From positions 2,417,501-2,481,500 of the forward strand of contig NC_011146.1 of assembly GCF_000020725.1 (NCBI RefSeq): a stretch of 64,000 nucleotides of DNA, given 5' to 3'. The position numbers and the translations under genes were made by a program. The notes below the pieces were generated by a model. The model was not told where the DNA came from, searched no databases, and was given only the letters and a program-made list of their open reading frames with translations. The first letter of the stretch is position 1; each line of letters starts with the position of its first letter. The DNA comes from Citrifermentans bemidjiense Bem. GTDB lineage: Bacteria > Desulfobacterota > Desulfuromonadia > Geobacterales > Geobacteraceae. Shown here piece by piece: positions 32,661-43,145 of this stretch.

Positions 32661-33143
32661 TTACCAGTTCACAGCCTCCGGCTCCCTCTTGATCAACAGA
32701 ATGCTGCAGGGCATCCGGCGCAGGATGGCGTCGTTGTCGCGCCCGAAGACCATATGCTCCAGGCGCCCCTCTTCGTGGGAGAGCAGCACCATGAGATCGA
32801 TCCGCTCCTCCTTTACCACCTGCATCACCTCGTCGAGCGGCTTTCCTTCCTTGATGATGAGCTTGATGGGGAGTCCCGCGGTGATCTCCTTGCGGATGAT
32901 CTGCTCCAGCTCTTCCCGGGCCTGGTCCTTCTCGCTTGCGTAGCTTTTGCTCTCTTCGGGGTAGGGGCTCGGGGCGTTGATGGAGGCGCCGCCCATGCTT
33001 ACCGTGCCCGCCACCCCCGACAAGATATGCAGCACCGACAAGTCCGCCCCGTATTTTCTCGCGATAGAAATGCCCACTTCGATCGCTTCACGGGAATACT
33101 CGCTCATCCTGTTGACCACGAGAACGCGCTTGAAATTTTCCAT
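32661..33143 (-). CDS. Universal stress protein (UspA family)
   Basis: The 160 residues form one Usp domain: R-V-L-V-V-N at the first strand, D-L-S-V-L-H-I-L, a long variable insert (~50-75), D-L-M-V-L-L-S-H and a C-terminal block G-R-L-E-H-M-V-F-G-R-D-N-D-A-I-L-R. The normal ATP-binding G-x2-G-x9-G-(S/T) is only partly kept, so nucleotide binding is uncertain. The ATG at 33143 follows GGAGG; the longer frame to 33269 is rejected. It is the first gene of a two-gene operon with rubredoxin. Confidence 0.85.
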   Translation of the reverse strand: MENFKRVLVVNRMSEYSREAIEVGISIARKYGADLSVLHILSGVAGTVSMGGASINAPSPYPEESKSYASEKDQAREELEQIIRKEITAGLPIKLIIKEGKPLDEVMQVVKEERIDLMVLLSHEEGRLEHMVFGRDNDAILRRMPCSILLIKREPEAVNW

Positions 33144-33272
33144 GGTCTTGCCTCCTGAGTAACTCGGCTGTTGGTTCGGCTGGCCCGGCGTCTCGCGATC
33201 TGCGCGTCGCTTTTGCCGTTGAACGTCGTTAATAATTCCCAGAAAGGAGGGCGTTAATGATTGGCCCACCCC

Positions 33273-33300
33273 AGTATATACGATTGCTAAGTCCAGGCAA
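33273..33300 (-). promoter_or_regulatory. Probable promoter for the USP-rubredoxin operon
   Basis: On the minus strand TTGCCT and TATACT are separated by 16 bases. It overlaps the divergent promoter at 33284-33311, so the two directions may compete. The leader would be about 125 bases. Confidence 0.45.
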
Positions 33301-33311
33301 CTTGGTATAAA
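33284..33311 (+). promoter_or_regulatory. Probable promoter for the lipoprotein-Aag genes
   Basis: TTGCTA and TATAAA are separated by 16 bases, giving a leader of about 70 bases before the ATG at 33387. Confidence 0.4.
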
Positions 33312-33386
33312 TATTCTAATCTTTAGCCCGGCCAGGGAAAACGGTTCGGGAACCTTAAAACATCAACCAGTTACGGGAGGTGTAAC

Positions 33387-34007
33387 ATGCGTAAGGTCTT
33401 AGAGGTCTCGATCGTGTTGTGGCTGGCATCGCTTCTTTGCTCATGTGCTTCGGTCTCTGTCGTCGACACCTGGCGCAATCCGGAGCTTCGTCCTCAGCGG
33501 CTGCACAAGATACTGGTGGTGAGCATCAACAACAAGGATGCGACCCGCCACGTTTACGAGGATATGCTGGCGAGCGAACTCTCGCGCAAGGGTGTGGAGG
33601 CTATCCCTGGGTACACCGTGATCCCCGGTGCGGCCTTTGCCGACTGGGGGGTGCTGGACCGGGCGGTGCGGCGGGCCCAGGCCCAGGCGATACTCACGGT
33701 GCAGACCACCAAGGTCGAGAAGCAGACCACCGTGCAGCCGGACAGCGCCTATCCCGGCTACTGGTACCCGCAGGGCTTCCCTACTTGGGACTTCCCCGGA
33801 TACTACCGCTCCATGGCGCTTTACGGCCCCACCTATGTCACCACCTACGACGTCGCCACCATGCAGGTAAACCTCTTCGACGCGGGCACCGACAAGCTCA
33901 TCTGGGCCGCCACCATGCAGAGCACCGATCCCCAGAAGGTCACCACAGTTGGGCAGGACCTGGCCCGCAAGGTGGTAAAGAAACTTGCCAAGGAAGGACT
34001 GATCTGA
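33387..34007 (+). CDS. DUF4136-like lipoprotein
   Basis: This 206-residue protein has a lipoprotein signal with L-L-C-S-C (Cys20) and a body that resembles small envelope lipoproteins of the DUF4136 type: V-D-T-W, then strands such as I-L-V-V-S-I-N-N, a Tyr/Pro-rich loop (Y-P-G-Y-W-Y-P-Q) and the A-T-M-Q-V-N-L-F-D and L-I-W-A-A-T segments. The start has a GGGAGGTG ribosome site. An 11-base gap joins it to the DNA glycosylase gene. The function of the family is unknown; family membership is tentative. Confidence 0.65.
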   Translation: MRKVLEVSIVLWLASLLCSCASVSVVDTWRNPELRPQRLHKILVVSINNKDATRHVYEDMLASELSRKGVEAIPGYTVIPGAAFADWGVLDRAVRRAQAQAILTVQTTKVEKQTTVQPDSAYPGYWYPQGFPTWDFPGYYRSMALYGPTYVTTYDVATMQVNLFDAGTDKLIWAATMQSTDPQKVTTVGQDLARKVVKKLAKEGLI

Positions 34008-34018
34008 GGCGGTGCGCC

Positions 34019-34579
34019 ATGGACCTCATGAGGAAACTCCCCCGCTCCTTCTACGACCGCGACACGGTGACCGTGGCGCGCGAGCTTCTCGGCGCAAGGC
34101 TCGTGCATGTGGCGGGCGGGGTGGAGCGGGTGGGGCGCATCGTGGAGGTGGAAGCGTACCTTGGCGAGCAGGATCTGGCTGCGCATTCCTCCAAGGGGCG
34201 TACTCCCCGCACCGCCATTCTCTTCGGCCCTCCCGGATTCGCCTACGTCTACCTGATCTACGGCATTTACTGCTGCATGAACATTGTCACCGAACGTGAA
34301 GGAAGCGCTTGCGCGGTGCTTTTGCGTGCGCTGGAACCGGTGAGAAACGTCGAGGGGCGCAGCTCCGGGCCGGGTCTGCTCTGCCGCGCCATGGGGATCG
34401 ACCGCCGGCAAAACGGTCGCGACCTTTTAAGCGACGATTTCTTCGTGGCGGAGAGCTCCGAGCGGGAAACGATGCAGGTAGTCTCCAGGCCGAGGATCGG
34501 GGTCGATTACTCTGGTATCTGGGCCGGAAAGCTGCTCCGTTTCTACATAGCCGGAAATTCCTTTGTCTCAAAACCATAA
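34019..34579 (+). CDS. 3-methyladenine DNA glycosylase, Aag/MPG type
   Basis: The 186-residue protein matches the AAG fold: I-V-E-V-E-A-Y-L-G with Glu45 and Tyr47 in the positions of human Glu125/Tyr127, His56 at that of His136, G-R-T-P-R, F-G-P-P-G-F-A-Y-V-Y and Y-G-I-Y-C-C-M-N-I. It excises alkylated purines and hypoxanthine by base flipping. I chose the ATG at 34019 over the longer open frame, which overlaps the lipoprotein gene; ATG at 34028 is an alternative. The ribosome site (GAGGCGG) is modest. Confidence 0.9.
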   Translation: MDLMRKLPRSFYDRDTVTVARELLGARLVHVAGGVERVGRIVEVEAYLGEQDLAAHSSKGRTPRTAILFGPPGFAYVYLIYGIYCCMNIVTEREGSACAVLLRALEPVRNVEGRSSGPGLLCRAMGIDRRQNGRDLLSDDFFVAESSERETMQVVSRPRIGVDYSGIWAGKLLRFYIAGNSFVSKP

Positions 34580-34900
34580 CTGGACGGACTATGCCAGATG
34601 ATCTCAGACCTTCCGTGAAGCTATCCTTGAATTTCCTTCCTCGAATTACTGTCAGCGTTCCTTTCAGAGACAATCCCCGCAGATGTTCATGTCATTACCT
34701 TCTTACCTGAAGATGTAAGGGTCGCCGCTTTCCCTTACCTTGCTGAGTCTGTCGCACCTCATGCTGCATCGGTTCAGTTCGATAGAAAAACGGCTGACTG
34801 ACCTCCCAATTTTATGCCTCTGGAACCCAGATTTAATATTAGTGCAAATTAATATTCCTTCGCTATACTCTTCTGCATTTCGCGGAAAAGGACCTCTGTC
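34580..34900. other. 321-base intergenic stretch before the signalling cluster
   Basis: No gene or hairpin terminator was found. The last 70 bases are AT-rich and contain an inverted AATATTA...TAATATT pair (34836-34856) around the motif AGTGCAAATTA, followed by a possible -10 TATACT at about 34863. This is the probable promoter of the signalling cluster. Similar AGTGC(A/G)(A/G)ATTA motifs occur at 40967 and 63557. Confidence 0.4.
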
Positions 34901-36040
34901 ATGGAGATGGAACTCGCCGAGCGGCTTTACCGACTGATGTTCACCAACATGCGGGAAGGGCTGGCCATCCTGCGCATCGACCCCGACGATGGCGATGGAT
35001 CCCCGGAGGTGATCGAGATGAACCCCGCCGCTGTGAAACTCTGCCGTTGCCGCCCGTTCAACTGCAAGGTCGTCGACTGTTTCCCCGGCTGGTTCGACGA
35101 GGACCGGCTTCAGGAAACCTGCAAACGCCTGGTGGCGTTCGGCGGCATGGTGGAACTGGGCGAGGTCTCCTGGGGAGGGTCCAGTTACCGCGCCCGTATC
35201 TTCGGGTTGTCGGAGGAACACTTGGGGCTCGTCGTCGACGACGTAACGCGCCAGAAGAGGGGGGAGGCGGAGATAGCAACGCTTTCGGCCCGGATCGAGC
35301 AGCAGACGGCGGGGCTGGAAAAGCGCGTGGCGGAGAGGACCGCGCAGTTGCAGGAAATCAACGAGGAACTCGACAGCTTCGCCTACTCGGTTTCCCATGA
35401 CTTGCGCGCGCCGCTGCGCGCCATGCGGGCCTTCGCCGGAATACTGCTGGAGGAGGAGCAAAGCGAGGACGAGCGGATAGCGTACCTGAAACGGATCCAG
35501 GGGGCGGCGGAGGGTATGGAGCGCCTGATCCAGGATCTCCTCGCCTACAGCCGGGTCGGCCGCCAGGAATTGGTGCTGCAGCGCGTAAGCCTCGATGAGG
35601 TGCTTGCCGACGCGGCCAAGCAATTGGAGCTTACCAGCGGGGGCAAGAGCTACCGCTTGGACGTGCGGGACCATCTCCCCGATGTGGTCGGGCACCATAC
35701 GGTGCTGGTCCAGGTGGTTTTGAACATCATGGGGAACGCCATAAAGTTCGTTCCCAAAGGGGTGGTCCCGGCGCTGGAGGTGTGGGCCGAAGATATAGAC
35801 GGGGAGTGCCGCCTTAACATCGCCGACAACGGCATCGGCATTGCGCCTGAGCACCAGGAGCGGATCTTCAAGATCTTCGAGCGGCTGCACGGCATAGAAA
35901 GCTACGCCGGCACAGGAATCGGGCTAGCCATCGCGCGCAAGGCGGTGACCAGGCTTGGGGGAAGGATAGGGGTGGAGTCCCGGGAAGGGGAAGGGAGCAG
36001 GTTCTGGATCGAGCTTAAAAAAGCCGGGCCCGCGTCATGA
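34901..36040 (+). CDS. PAS-type sensor histidine kinase (soluble)
   Basis: The 379-residue protein has an N-terminal divergent PAS-like domain (~5-115) with two cysteine pairs (L-C-R-C-R, then N-C and D-C), a coiled coil (~120-160), HisKA with His166 in S-V-S-H-D-L-R-A-P-L-R, and a HATPase_c domain (N box N-I-M-G-N-A-I-K-F; G1 D-N-G-I-G-I; G2 G-T-G-I-G-L-A-I). No transmembrane helix is present. The SVSHDLRAPLR phosphobox is typical of bacteriophytochrome-related kinases that pair with small Rcp1-like receivers such as the next gene (25 bases downstream). The four Cys could sense redox or bind metal; that is inference. Confidence 0.88.
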   Translation: MEMELAERLYRLMFTNMREGLAILRIDPDDGDGSPEVIEMNPAAVKLCRCRPFNCKVVDCFPGWFDEDRLQETCKRLVAFGGMVELGEVSWGGSSYRARIFGLSEEHLGLVVDDVTRQKRGEAEIATLSARIEQQTAGLEKRVAERTAQLQEINEELDSFAYSVSHDLRAPLRAMRAFAGILLEEEQSEDERIAYLKRIQGAAEGMERLIQDLLAYSRVGRQELVLQRVSLDEVLADAAKQLELTSGGKSYRLDVRDHLPDVVGHHTVLVQVVLNIMGNAIKFVPKGVVPALEVWAEDIDGECRLNIADNGIGIAPEHQERIFKIFERLHGIESYAGTGIGLAIARKAVTRLGGRIGVESREGEGSRFWIELKKAGPAS

Positions 36041-36065
36041 GGGCCGAACTCGCCAGGAAGGCTGT

Positions 36066-36581
36066 ATGAGCTACGTGCACCATACCATACTGTTGGTGGA
36101 CAGCGACCAGGATATGGCCCACTTCGCCATGCTCGCGCTGCAGCGGGTCGGTGTCATCACGCCGGTGCAGCTGTTAGGCACTGCAGAGGAGGCCATCGAC
36201 TACCTGAAGGGGAGCGGCAAATACCAGGAGCGGGAGGACTTCCCGCTGCCGGTTCTGCTGCTCCTCGACCTGAAGCTTCCCGAGATGTCCGGATTGGAGT
36301 TCCTGAGCTGGCTGCGGCAGGAACCGGTCCTGAACAGGGCGCCGGTCATCGTGCTGACACAGCCCGGGCCAGAGGGCGAAATCGAGCGCGCCTACGAGCT
36401 TGGTTGCAACTCCTTCCTGGTGAAACCCCCTTCTTTCAACACGCTTTTGGTGATGATGCAGACTCTGGTGCAGTACTGGCTGGGCTTGAACCTCCCCCCG
36501 CAACTGGCCTCGCCCAACTACGCTTCTCCGCCAAAGGGAGCAGTCGAGGCCGGCGCGGGCACGGCGGAACCCGGCGCGTGA
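36066..36581 (+). CDS. Single-domain response regulator (Rcp1-like)
   Basis: This 171-residue protein is a receiver domain with phosphoacceptor Asp68 (L-L-L-L-D-L-K-L-P-E-M-S-G), the acidic D-S-D-Q-D pocket near residue 12, T (V-L-T-Q) and Lys (L-V-K-P-P). A Gly/Ala-rich tail of about 30 residues follows. No output domain is present, so it likely relays phosphate between kinases of the cluster. The ribosome site is AGGAAGG. It follows the kinase at 34901 and precedes the PilZ gene. Confidence 0.88.
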   Translation: MSYVHHTILLVDSDQDMAHFAMLALQRVGVITPVQLLGTAEEAIDYLKGSGKYQEREDFPLPVLLLLDLKLPEMSGLEFLSWLRQEPVLNRAPVIVLTQPGPEGEIERAYELGCNSFLVKPPSFNTLLVMMQTLVQYWLGLNLPPQLASPNYASPPKGAVEAGAGTAEPGA

Positions 36582-36603
36582 CCGGCCAGGGAGCGAGGCT
36601 TAC

Positions 36604-38667
36604 ATGGCAAATGCGGTGAACAAACCGGAACCGGAGCCTGCGCCAGGCACGGAGAGCGCCGAGGAGCAGGAGAGCCAGGCGGACCGCGGCCGTAGCGTCA
36701 GCAAAAGCCACCTGGTGAACCGGCTCAACTACCTCAACTTCCAGGATCAGACCGTGCTGGTCAGCCTGCGGCACGAGGCGTACGACGACGCGATATCCCT
36801 GCGCGCCCGTCCGCAGCCCTGCGCCGGGGAACGGCTGGACCTGGTCTGGGCCGAGATCCCGAGCCTCAAGCAGCTGCTGAAGACCTACCGGTTCGAGTAC
36901 CTGCTCATCGCCGACGGCCGGAAGTACCTGGTGGTGAACTCCGAGCTGCTCACCATCAACGAAGAGGGGCTCTCGCTTTTGCTCCCGGCCGCCTGCCGCG
37001 AGTTCCAAGCGAGGAAGATAAAGAGGCACCCGGCGCGGGAGATTTCGGTGCAGTTGATCCAGAACGGCGTCACCTTCGACTGCCAGCTCGTCGACTTCAC
37101 GCCGGTCTCGGTGCGGGCCGCGGGGAGCCTTAGGAGCGCCGAGACGCTCATGTGGGTCAACACGGAGAGCCCGGTGCACCTGCGCCTTGTGCGGGACGGC
37201 GAGGTTATCTACTCCGGCAACTTCGCCATCCACTCGCGGCAGTTGTCCGGCAAGAGCTGCTCCTTCGTGCTGAGGCAGTTAAACAGCAACATCCAGAGAT
37301 ACCGCACCAAGAAGTACCGGAATGCCAGGCAGCAGCTGGTGCCGTCCCCCAACATCGTCTTCGAGCACCCGCTCATCGACAAGCGGGTCAACCTGAAGAT
37401 GGCCGATATCTCGGGCACCGGCTTCGCGGTCGAAGAAGGGGAGGGTGACAGCGTGCTGATGGCGGGGATGATGCTCCCGGAGCTTAAGATCAGCTTCGCG
37501 CACGGCTTCAGCCTCAAGTGCCTGGCCCAGGTGGTTTCCCGCAACGCGGCCGGGGGGGAAGAGGAAGGGAGTGTCCGCTGCGGCCTCGCCATCCTGGACA
37601 TGGAGATCCACGACCACGTGAAGCTCCTGTCGATCCTGCACCAGGTGGCGAACCGGAAATCGTACGTTTCCGCCGAGGTTGACCTGGACGAGCTTTGGGA
37701 TTTCTTCTTCGAGACTGGGTTCATCTATCCCGGAAAATACGCACACTTCCAGGCCAACAAGGAGAGCATCAAGGAGACCTACGCGAAGCTCTACACGCAC
37801 ACCCCCCAGATCGCCCGCCATTTCATCTATCTCGACCGCGGCGTCATCCTAGGCCATCTCGCCGTGGTCCGCTTTTACCCGAATTCCTGGCTCATCCACC
37901 ATCATGCTGCCCGCAAGTCGGTCTCCATCAAGGCGGGGCTCGCCGTGCTGGACCAGGTGAGCCGTTACCTGAACGAGCTGGAAAGCTTCGCCTTCGCCCA
38001 TCTGCGCTACGTCTACTGCTACTACCGCCCCGACAACAAGTTCCCCAGCCGGGTCTTCGGCGGCTTCGCCAAGAAGCACCAGGACCAGTCAAGCTGCTCG
38101 CTCGACCTCTTCTCCTATGCCTTTCACCACGGGACCGGCGAGCGGGCGGGGCTCCCCGTGCCGTGGGAGTTCGGGGAGAGCAGCCGCTTCGACGTGGCGG
38201 AGCTTGCGCGCTTTTACCGTCACGTTTCGGGCGGGGTGATGATGCAGGCCTTCGAGCTCTATCCCGGCGGGGCCGACCCGGAGGATCTGGCCCGGGAGTA
38301 CCGCGCGCTCGGTTTCAGGAAGGAGCTGTACCTGTATTCGCTGCGCAAACAGGGGAGCCTCAAGGCGTTTTTCCTGGTGAACTGCACCGACGCCGGTTTC
38401 AACATGGCGGAACTGACCAACTGCGTCACCGTCATGGTGCTGGACGAGAAGGTTCCTGTCGGCTTTATAGAGAGCTGTCTGGAGGAGATCGCCCGGCATT
38501 ACGATGGGAACGAGATGCCGGTACTTACCTACCCGTTTTCCTACGTTGAGCAGAACTCGATTCCCTACGACAAGGTCTACCTGCTCTGGGTGCTGGACCT
38601 GCAGTACAGCGACGACTACCTTGAATACTGCGAGGGGCTGTTCAGGACCGGGAAAAAGGGTGCCTGA
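36604..38667 (+). CDS. PilZ-domain protein with acetyltransferase-like C-terminal half
   Basis: The 687-residue protein has a charged N-terminus and a beta-rich domain (~45-225) like the PilZN/YcgR-N fold, followed by a PilZ domain. In the latter, the R-Y-R-T-K-K-Y-R-N-A-R stretch (~232-243) and D-I-S-G-T-G-F (~268-274) fit the RxxxR and (D/N)xSxxG cyclic di-GMP motifs. From ~350 to the end lies a large region with GNAT-like features (I-L-G-H-L-A-V-V-R-F-Y, then repeated strand-helix patterns), perhaps two tandem acyltransferase folds. This would be a c-di-GMP-controlled acyltransferase or scaffold. The C-terminal assignment is from pattern only. It sits with a GGDEF-EAL protein in the same cluster. 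Confidence 0.65.
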   Translation: MANAVNKPEPEPAPGTESAEEQESQADRGRSVSKSHLVNRLNYLNFQDQTVLVSLRHEAYDDAISLRARPQPCAGERLDLVWAEIPSLKQLLKTYRFEYLLIADGRKYLVVNSELLTINEEGLSLLLPAACREFQARKIKRHPAREISVQLIQNGVTFDCQLVDFTPVSVRAAGSLRSAETLMWVNTESPVHLRLVRDGEVIYSGNFAIHSRQLSGKSCSFVLRQLNSNIQRYRTKKYRNARQQLVPSPNIVFEHPLIDKRVNLKMADISGTGFAVEEGEGDSVLMAGMMLPELKISFAHGFSLKCLAQVVSRNAAGGEEEGSVRCGLAILDMEIHDHVKLLSILHQVANRKSYVSAEVDLDELWDFFFETGFIYPGKYAHFQANKESIKETYAKLYTHTPQIARHFIYLDRGVILGHLAVVRFYPNSWLIHHHAARKSVSIKAGLAVLDQVSRYLNELESFAFAHLRYVYCYYRPDNKFPSRVFGGFAKKHQDQSSCSLDLFSYAFHHGTGERAGLPVPWEFGESSRFDVAELARFYRHVSGGVMMQAFELYPGGADPEDLAREYRALGFRKELYLYSLRKQGSLKAFFLVNCTDAGFNMAELTNCVTVMVLDEKVPVGFIESCLEEIARHYDGNEMPVLTYPFSYVEQNSIPYDKVYLLWVLDLQYSDDYLEYCEGLFRTGKKGA

Positions 38668-38685
38668 CGACTGGCCGGAGCTTCG

Positions 38686-40941
38686 ATGCAACCTTCACGA
38701 CTACGGGACATGCCGCTTTATAACAGCAGGATCATCAACTCCTACATCCTGCTGATAAAGCACAAGTACAGCCACGTGGACATCTCCGAGCTGCTCCTGT
38801 ACGCAGGTATGAAGGAATACGAGGTTGCCGACCAGGCGCACTGGTTCAGCCAGGAGCAGATCGACAGGTTCCACGAGAAGCTGCAGCAGATGACCGGCAA
38901 CGCGAGGATCTCGCGGGAGGCCGGGCGCTACGCCGCATCCCCGGACGTCTTGGGGGCGATGAGGCAGTACATCCTGGGGCTAGTGGATGCCTCCAGCACC
39001 TTCGACATCATCAGCAAGACCACCGCCAAGTTCACCAGGTCCTCCAGCTACCAGTCGCGTTCCATTGCCTCGAACCAGGTCGAGATAACCGTCACCCCCT
39101 ACGAGCCTGGGCTGGAGAAGCCGTACCAGTGCGAGAACAGGATCGGGTTCTTCGAGGCGATCGTGCTCGTCTTCAACCACAAGATGACCGACCTGCAGTA
39201 CTTCCCCGAGATACGCAACCTCCCCACCATCGAGCATCCCGAATGCATGTTCAGAGGGGATCCGGTCTGCCGCTACATCGTCACCTGGGAGAAGACCCTT
39301 TTCACCTTCCTGAAAAAGATGAGGAACCTCCTGGCACTCCCCCTTGCTGCGTTGAACCTGGCGCTTTTGGCTATGGGGGATACGGGTGTTTTGACCTGGG
39401 TCTTTCCGTCGAGCCTCTGCGTTTTGCTCCTCGTTGCCCTGGCGACGGAGAGCAGCGAGAAAAAGGCGATCAAGGAGAGCCTTTGGAGCACCCGTGACTC
39501 CATCGAAAACCTCCTGGACCAGATCAACCTCAACTACAACAACGCCATGCTCACCCATGAGATCGGGCAAAGGCTCGGCAACTACACCCGGATCGAGGAG
39601 ATGCTCTTCGACGTGGCCCAGATCATGAGGTACCGGCTGGAATACGACCGCGGCATGATCTTTTTGGCGGACGGCGGCAGAAAGCGCCTGGAGCTGCGCG
39701 CAAGCTACGGCTACAAGGACGAGGAACTGGCATGCCTCAACTCGCTCCCGTTCCTGCTGGAAAACCGGGAGCTGGGGGACGTTTACCTCGAATGCTTCCG
39801 GGGGCAGCGGCCGTTTCTGGTGAACGAGCTGTCCAGCGGCAGCGTGGGCGAAAACACCCTCGCCTGCGCCCACATGAGCGGCACGCGCGCCTTCATCTGC
39901 TGCCCCATCGTTGCCGACGGCGCTTCCCTCGGGGTTCTGACCGTGGAAAACGTGCAGGTGAAAAGGCCGCTGGTGGAAAGGGACATCAGCCTGATCATGG
40001 GTACCGCCTCGGTGCTAGGGATCAGCATCCGCAACTGCGAGTTGATCGGGGCGCTGGAAACGGCGAACGAAGAGTTGGAACTGAGGGTGGCCAAGAGAAC
40101 GCAGGACCTGGAGAAAAGCCGCCAGAAGATGCAAGAGCAGCACGAGGAACTGGTGCGGACCTATTTCGACCTGGAGGAGGAGACCGCGCAGCGGTTGAAC
40201 GCGCTGGAGGAGCTGGCGCGCAAGGAACGGATGCTTTTGCAGCAAAACCGGCTGGCGGCTCTCGGCGAGATGATCAACAACATCGCGCACCAGTGGCGCC
40301 AGCCCCTGAACGAACTGGGGCTGATCGTCCAGGAACTTCCCATCATGTACGACCGGGGGGACTTCAACAAGGAGTACCTGCGCGAAAGCGTCGCCAAATT
40401 CATGAAGGTTTTGAGCCACACCTCGAAGACCATCGACGACTTCAGGACCTTCTTCAAGCCGGACCGGGAGATGGTCCCCTTCCGGGTCACCGAGGTGGTG
40501 GATAAAGCGCTCTCCCTGGTCGCGGAGAGTCTGAAGCACCTGGAGATAAAGGTGACGGTCCATTCCGTCGACGACCCGGCTATCATGGGGCACCCAAACG
40601 AGTTCTCCCAGGCGATCCTCAACATCCTCTTCAACGCCCGCGACGCCTTCAAAGAGCGTAGCATCTCTTGCCGGCAGATCGAGATCCGCATCTTCCTGGA
40701 AGACGAAACCGCCGTAGTTACCATAGGCGACAATGCCGGCGGCATCCCCGAGGAGATCATGGACAAAATATTCGATCCCTATTTCACCACCCGCGGACCG
40801 GAGCAGGGGACCGGGATCGGCCTCTATATGACCAAGATGATCATCGAGAAAAACATCCCCGGGAAACTGTCGGTGCGCAACACGGAAAAGGGGGCGGAAT
40901 TCAGGATCGAGGTGGGCAAAGTTGCGTCCCGCCAGCATTGA
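38686..40941 (+). CDS. Membrane histidine kinase with V4R-like and GAF sensor domains
   Basis: The 751 residues comprise an N-terminal ligand-binding region (~30-205) ending E-C-M-F-R-G-D-P-V-C-R-Y (Cys187, Cys195), a pattern seen in V4R/HNOB-like small-molecule sensors; two hydrophobic helices (~215-254); a coiled coil; a GAF domain (~275-440); a long coiled coil (~445-520); and a kinase core with His535 (N-N-I-A-H-Q-W-R-Q-P-L-N), N-I-L-F-N-A-R, D-N-A-G-G-I and G-T-G-I-G-L. Both sensory domains appear cytoplasmic. The start has a GGAG site, 18 bases after the PilZ gene. Ligand identity is unknown. Confidence 0.8.
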   Translation: MQPSRLRDMPLYNSRIINSYILLIKHKYSHVDISELLLYAGMKEYEVADQAHWFSQEQIDRFHEKLQQMTGNARISREAGRYAASPDVLGAMRQYILGLVDASSTFDIISKTTAKFTRSSSYQSRSIASNQVEITVTPYEPGLEKPYQCENRIGFFEAIVLVFNHKMTDLQYFPEIRNLPTIEHPECMFRGDPVCRYIVTWEKTLFTFLKKMRNLLALPLAALNLALLAMGDTGVLTWVFPSSLCVLLLVALATESSEKKAIKESLWSTRDSIENLLDQINLNYNNAMLTHEIGQRLGNYTRIEEMLFDVAQIMRYRLEYDRGMIFLADGGRKRLELRASYGYKDEELACLNSLPFLLENRELGDVYLECFRGQRPFLVNELSSGSVGENTLACAHMSGTRAFICCPIVADGASLGVLTVENVQVKRPLVERDISLIMGTASVLGISIRNCELIGALETANEELELRVAKRTQDLEKSRQKMQEQHEELVRTYFDLEEETAQRLNALEELARKERMLLQQNRLAALGEMINNIAHQWRQPLNELGLIVQELPIMYDRGDFNKEYLRESVAKFMKVLSHTSKTIDDFRTFFKPDREMVPFRVTEVVDKALSLVAESLKHLEIKVTVHSVDDPAIMGHPNEFSQAILNILFNARDAFKERSISCRQIEIRIFLEDETAVVTIGDNAGGIPEEIMDKIFDPYFTTRGPEQGTGIGLYMTKMIIEKNIPGKLSVRNTEKGAEFRIEVGKVASRQH

Positions 40942-41102
40942 CATGGTTTCCCATGCGGTTAGAATAAGTGCGGATTAATTTTAAGCGTTAGTACCTATTA
41001 ATAACGCTTTTCCACTGGCCGGGCCGGCACGGATATTCGAAGGCATGCTCGGCCATGTTTTTGCTGCCTGCCTGCAAACTTGGTTTTCCCACGGAGAAGC
41101 CG

Positions 41103-41498
41103 ATGGCAGAGTCGTACATACTGCTAGTTGAAGACAATCCCGACGATGCCTTCCTTGCCACCCGCATCATCAGGAAGGTGTGCCCCGACGAGATCCTCGT
41201 GGCAAGGGACGGCGAAGAAGCAACCGAACTGCTGCAACGCATGGCCCGAGACGGGAGTTATCACCGCATCAGGCTCATGCTCCTCGACCTCAAGCTCCCG
41301 AAGATAAACGGCCTCGACCTCCTGCTCTGGATCCGCAAGAACGACCAGCTCCAAAAACTCGACGTTGCCATTCTCACCTCCTCGGACAACGAAATGGATC
41401 AGGAACGCTGCTTCGAGCTGGAGGTGCTCGACTACCTCTACAAACCGATGACTGCCGACATGCTGCAGGGCCTGCTGCGGCGCAGGGAGGAGGGGTGA
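41103..41498 (+). CDS. Single-domain response regulator
   Basis: The 131-residue receiver has an acidic pocket V-E-D-N-P-D-D, Asp62 (L-M-L-L-D-L-K-L-P-K-I-N-G), T-S-S and Lys in Y-K-P-M-T. It is of the Rcp1-like type and has no output domain. The ATG at 41103 follows GGAGAAG; an upstream in-frame ATG (41055) lacks one. A 161-base gap before it is AT-rich and contains AGTGCGGATTA, so a second promoter is likely here. Its TGA abuts the next ATG directly. Confidence 0.9.
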   Translation: MAESYILLVEDNPDDAFLATRIIRKVCPDEILVARDGEEATELLQRMARDGSYHRIRLMLLDLKLPKINGLDLLLWIRKNDQLQKLDVAILTSSDNEMDQERCFELEVLDYLYKPMTADMLQGLLRRREEG

Positions 41499-43142
<1,644 letters not shown>

Positions 43143-43145
43143 GGC

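Noticed and set aside
33419..34018. Upstream extension of the Aag glycosylase gene
   Set aside because: It lies in another frame of the lipoprotein gene, and the glycosylase domain starts at 34019.
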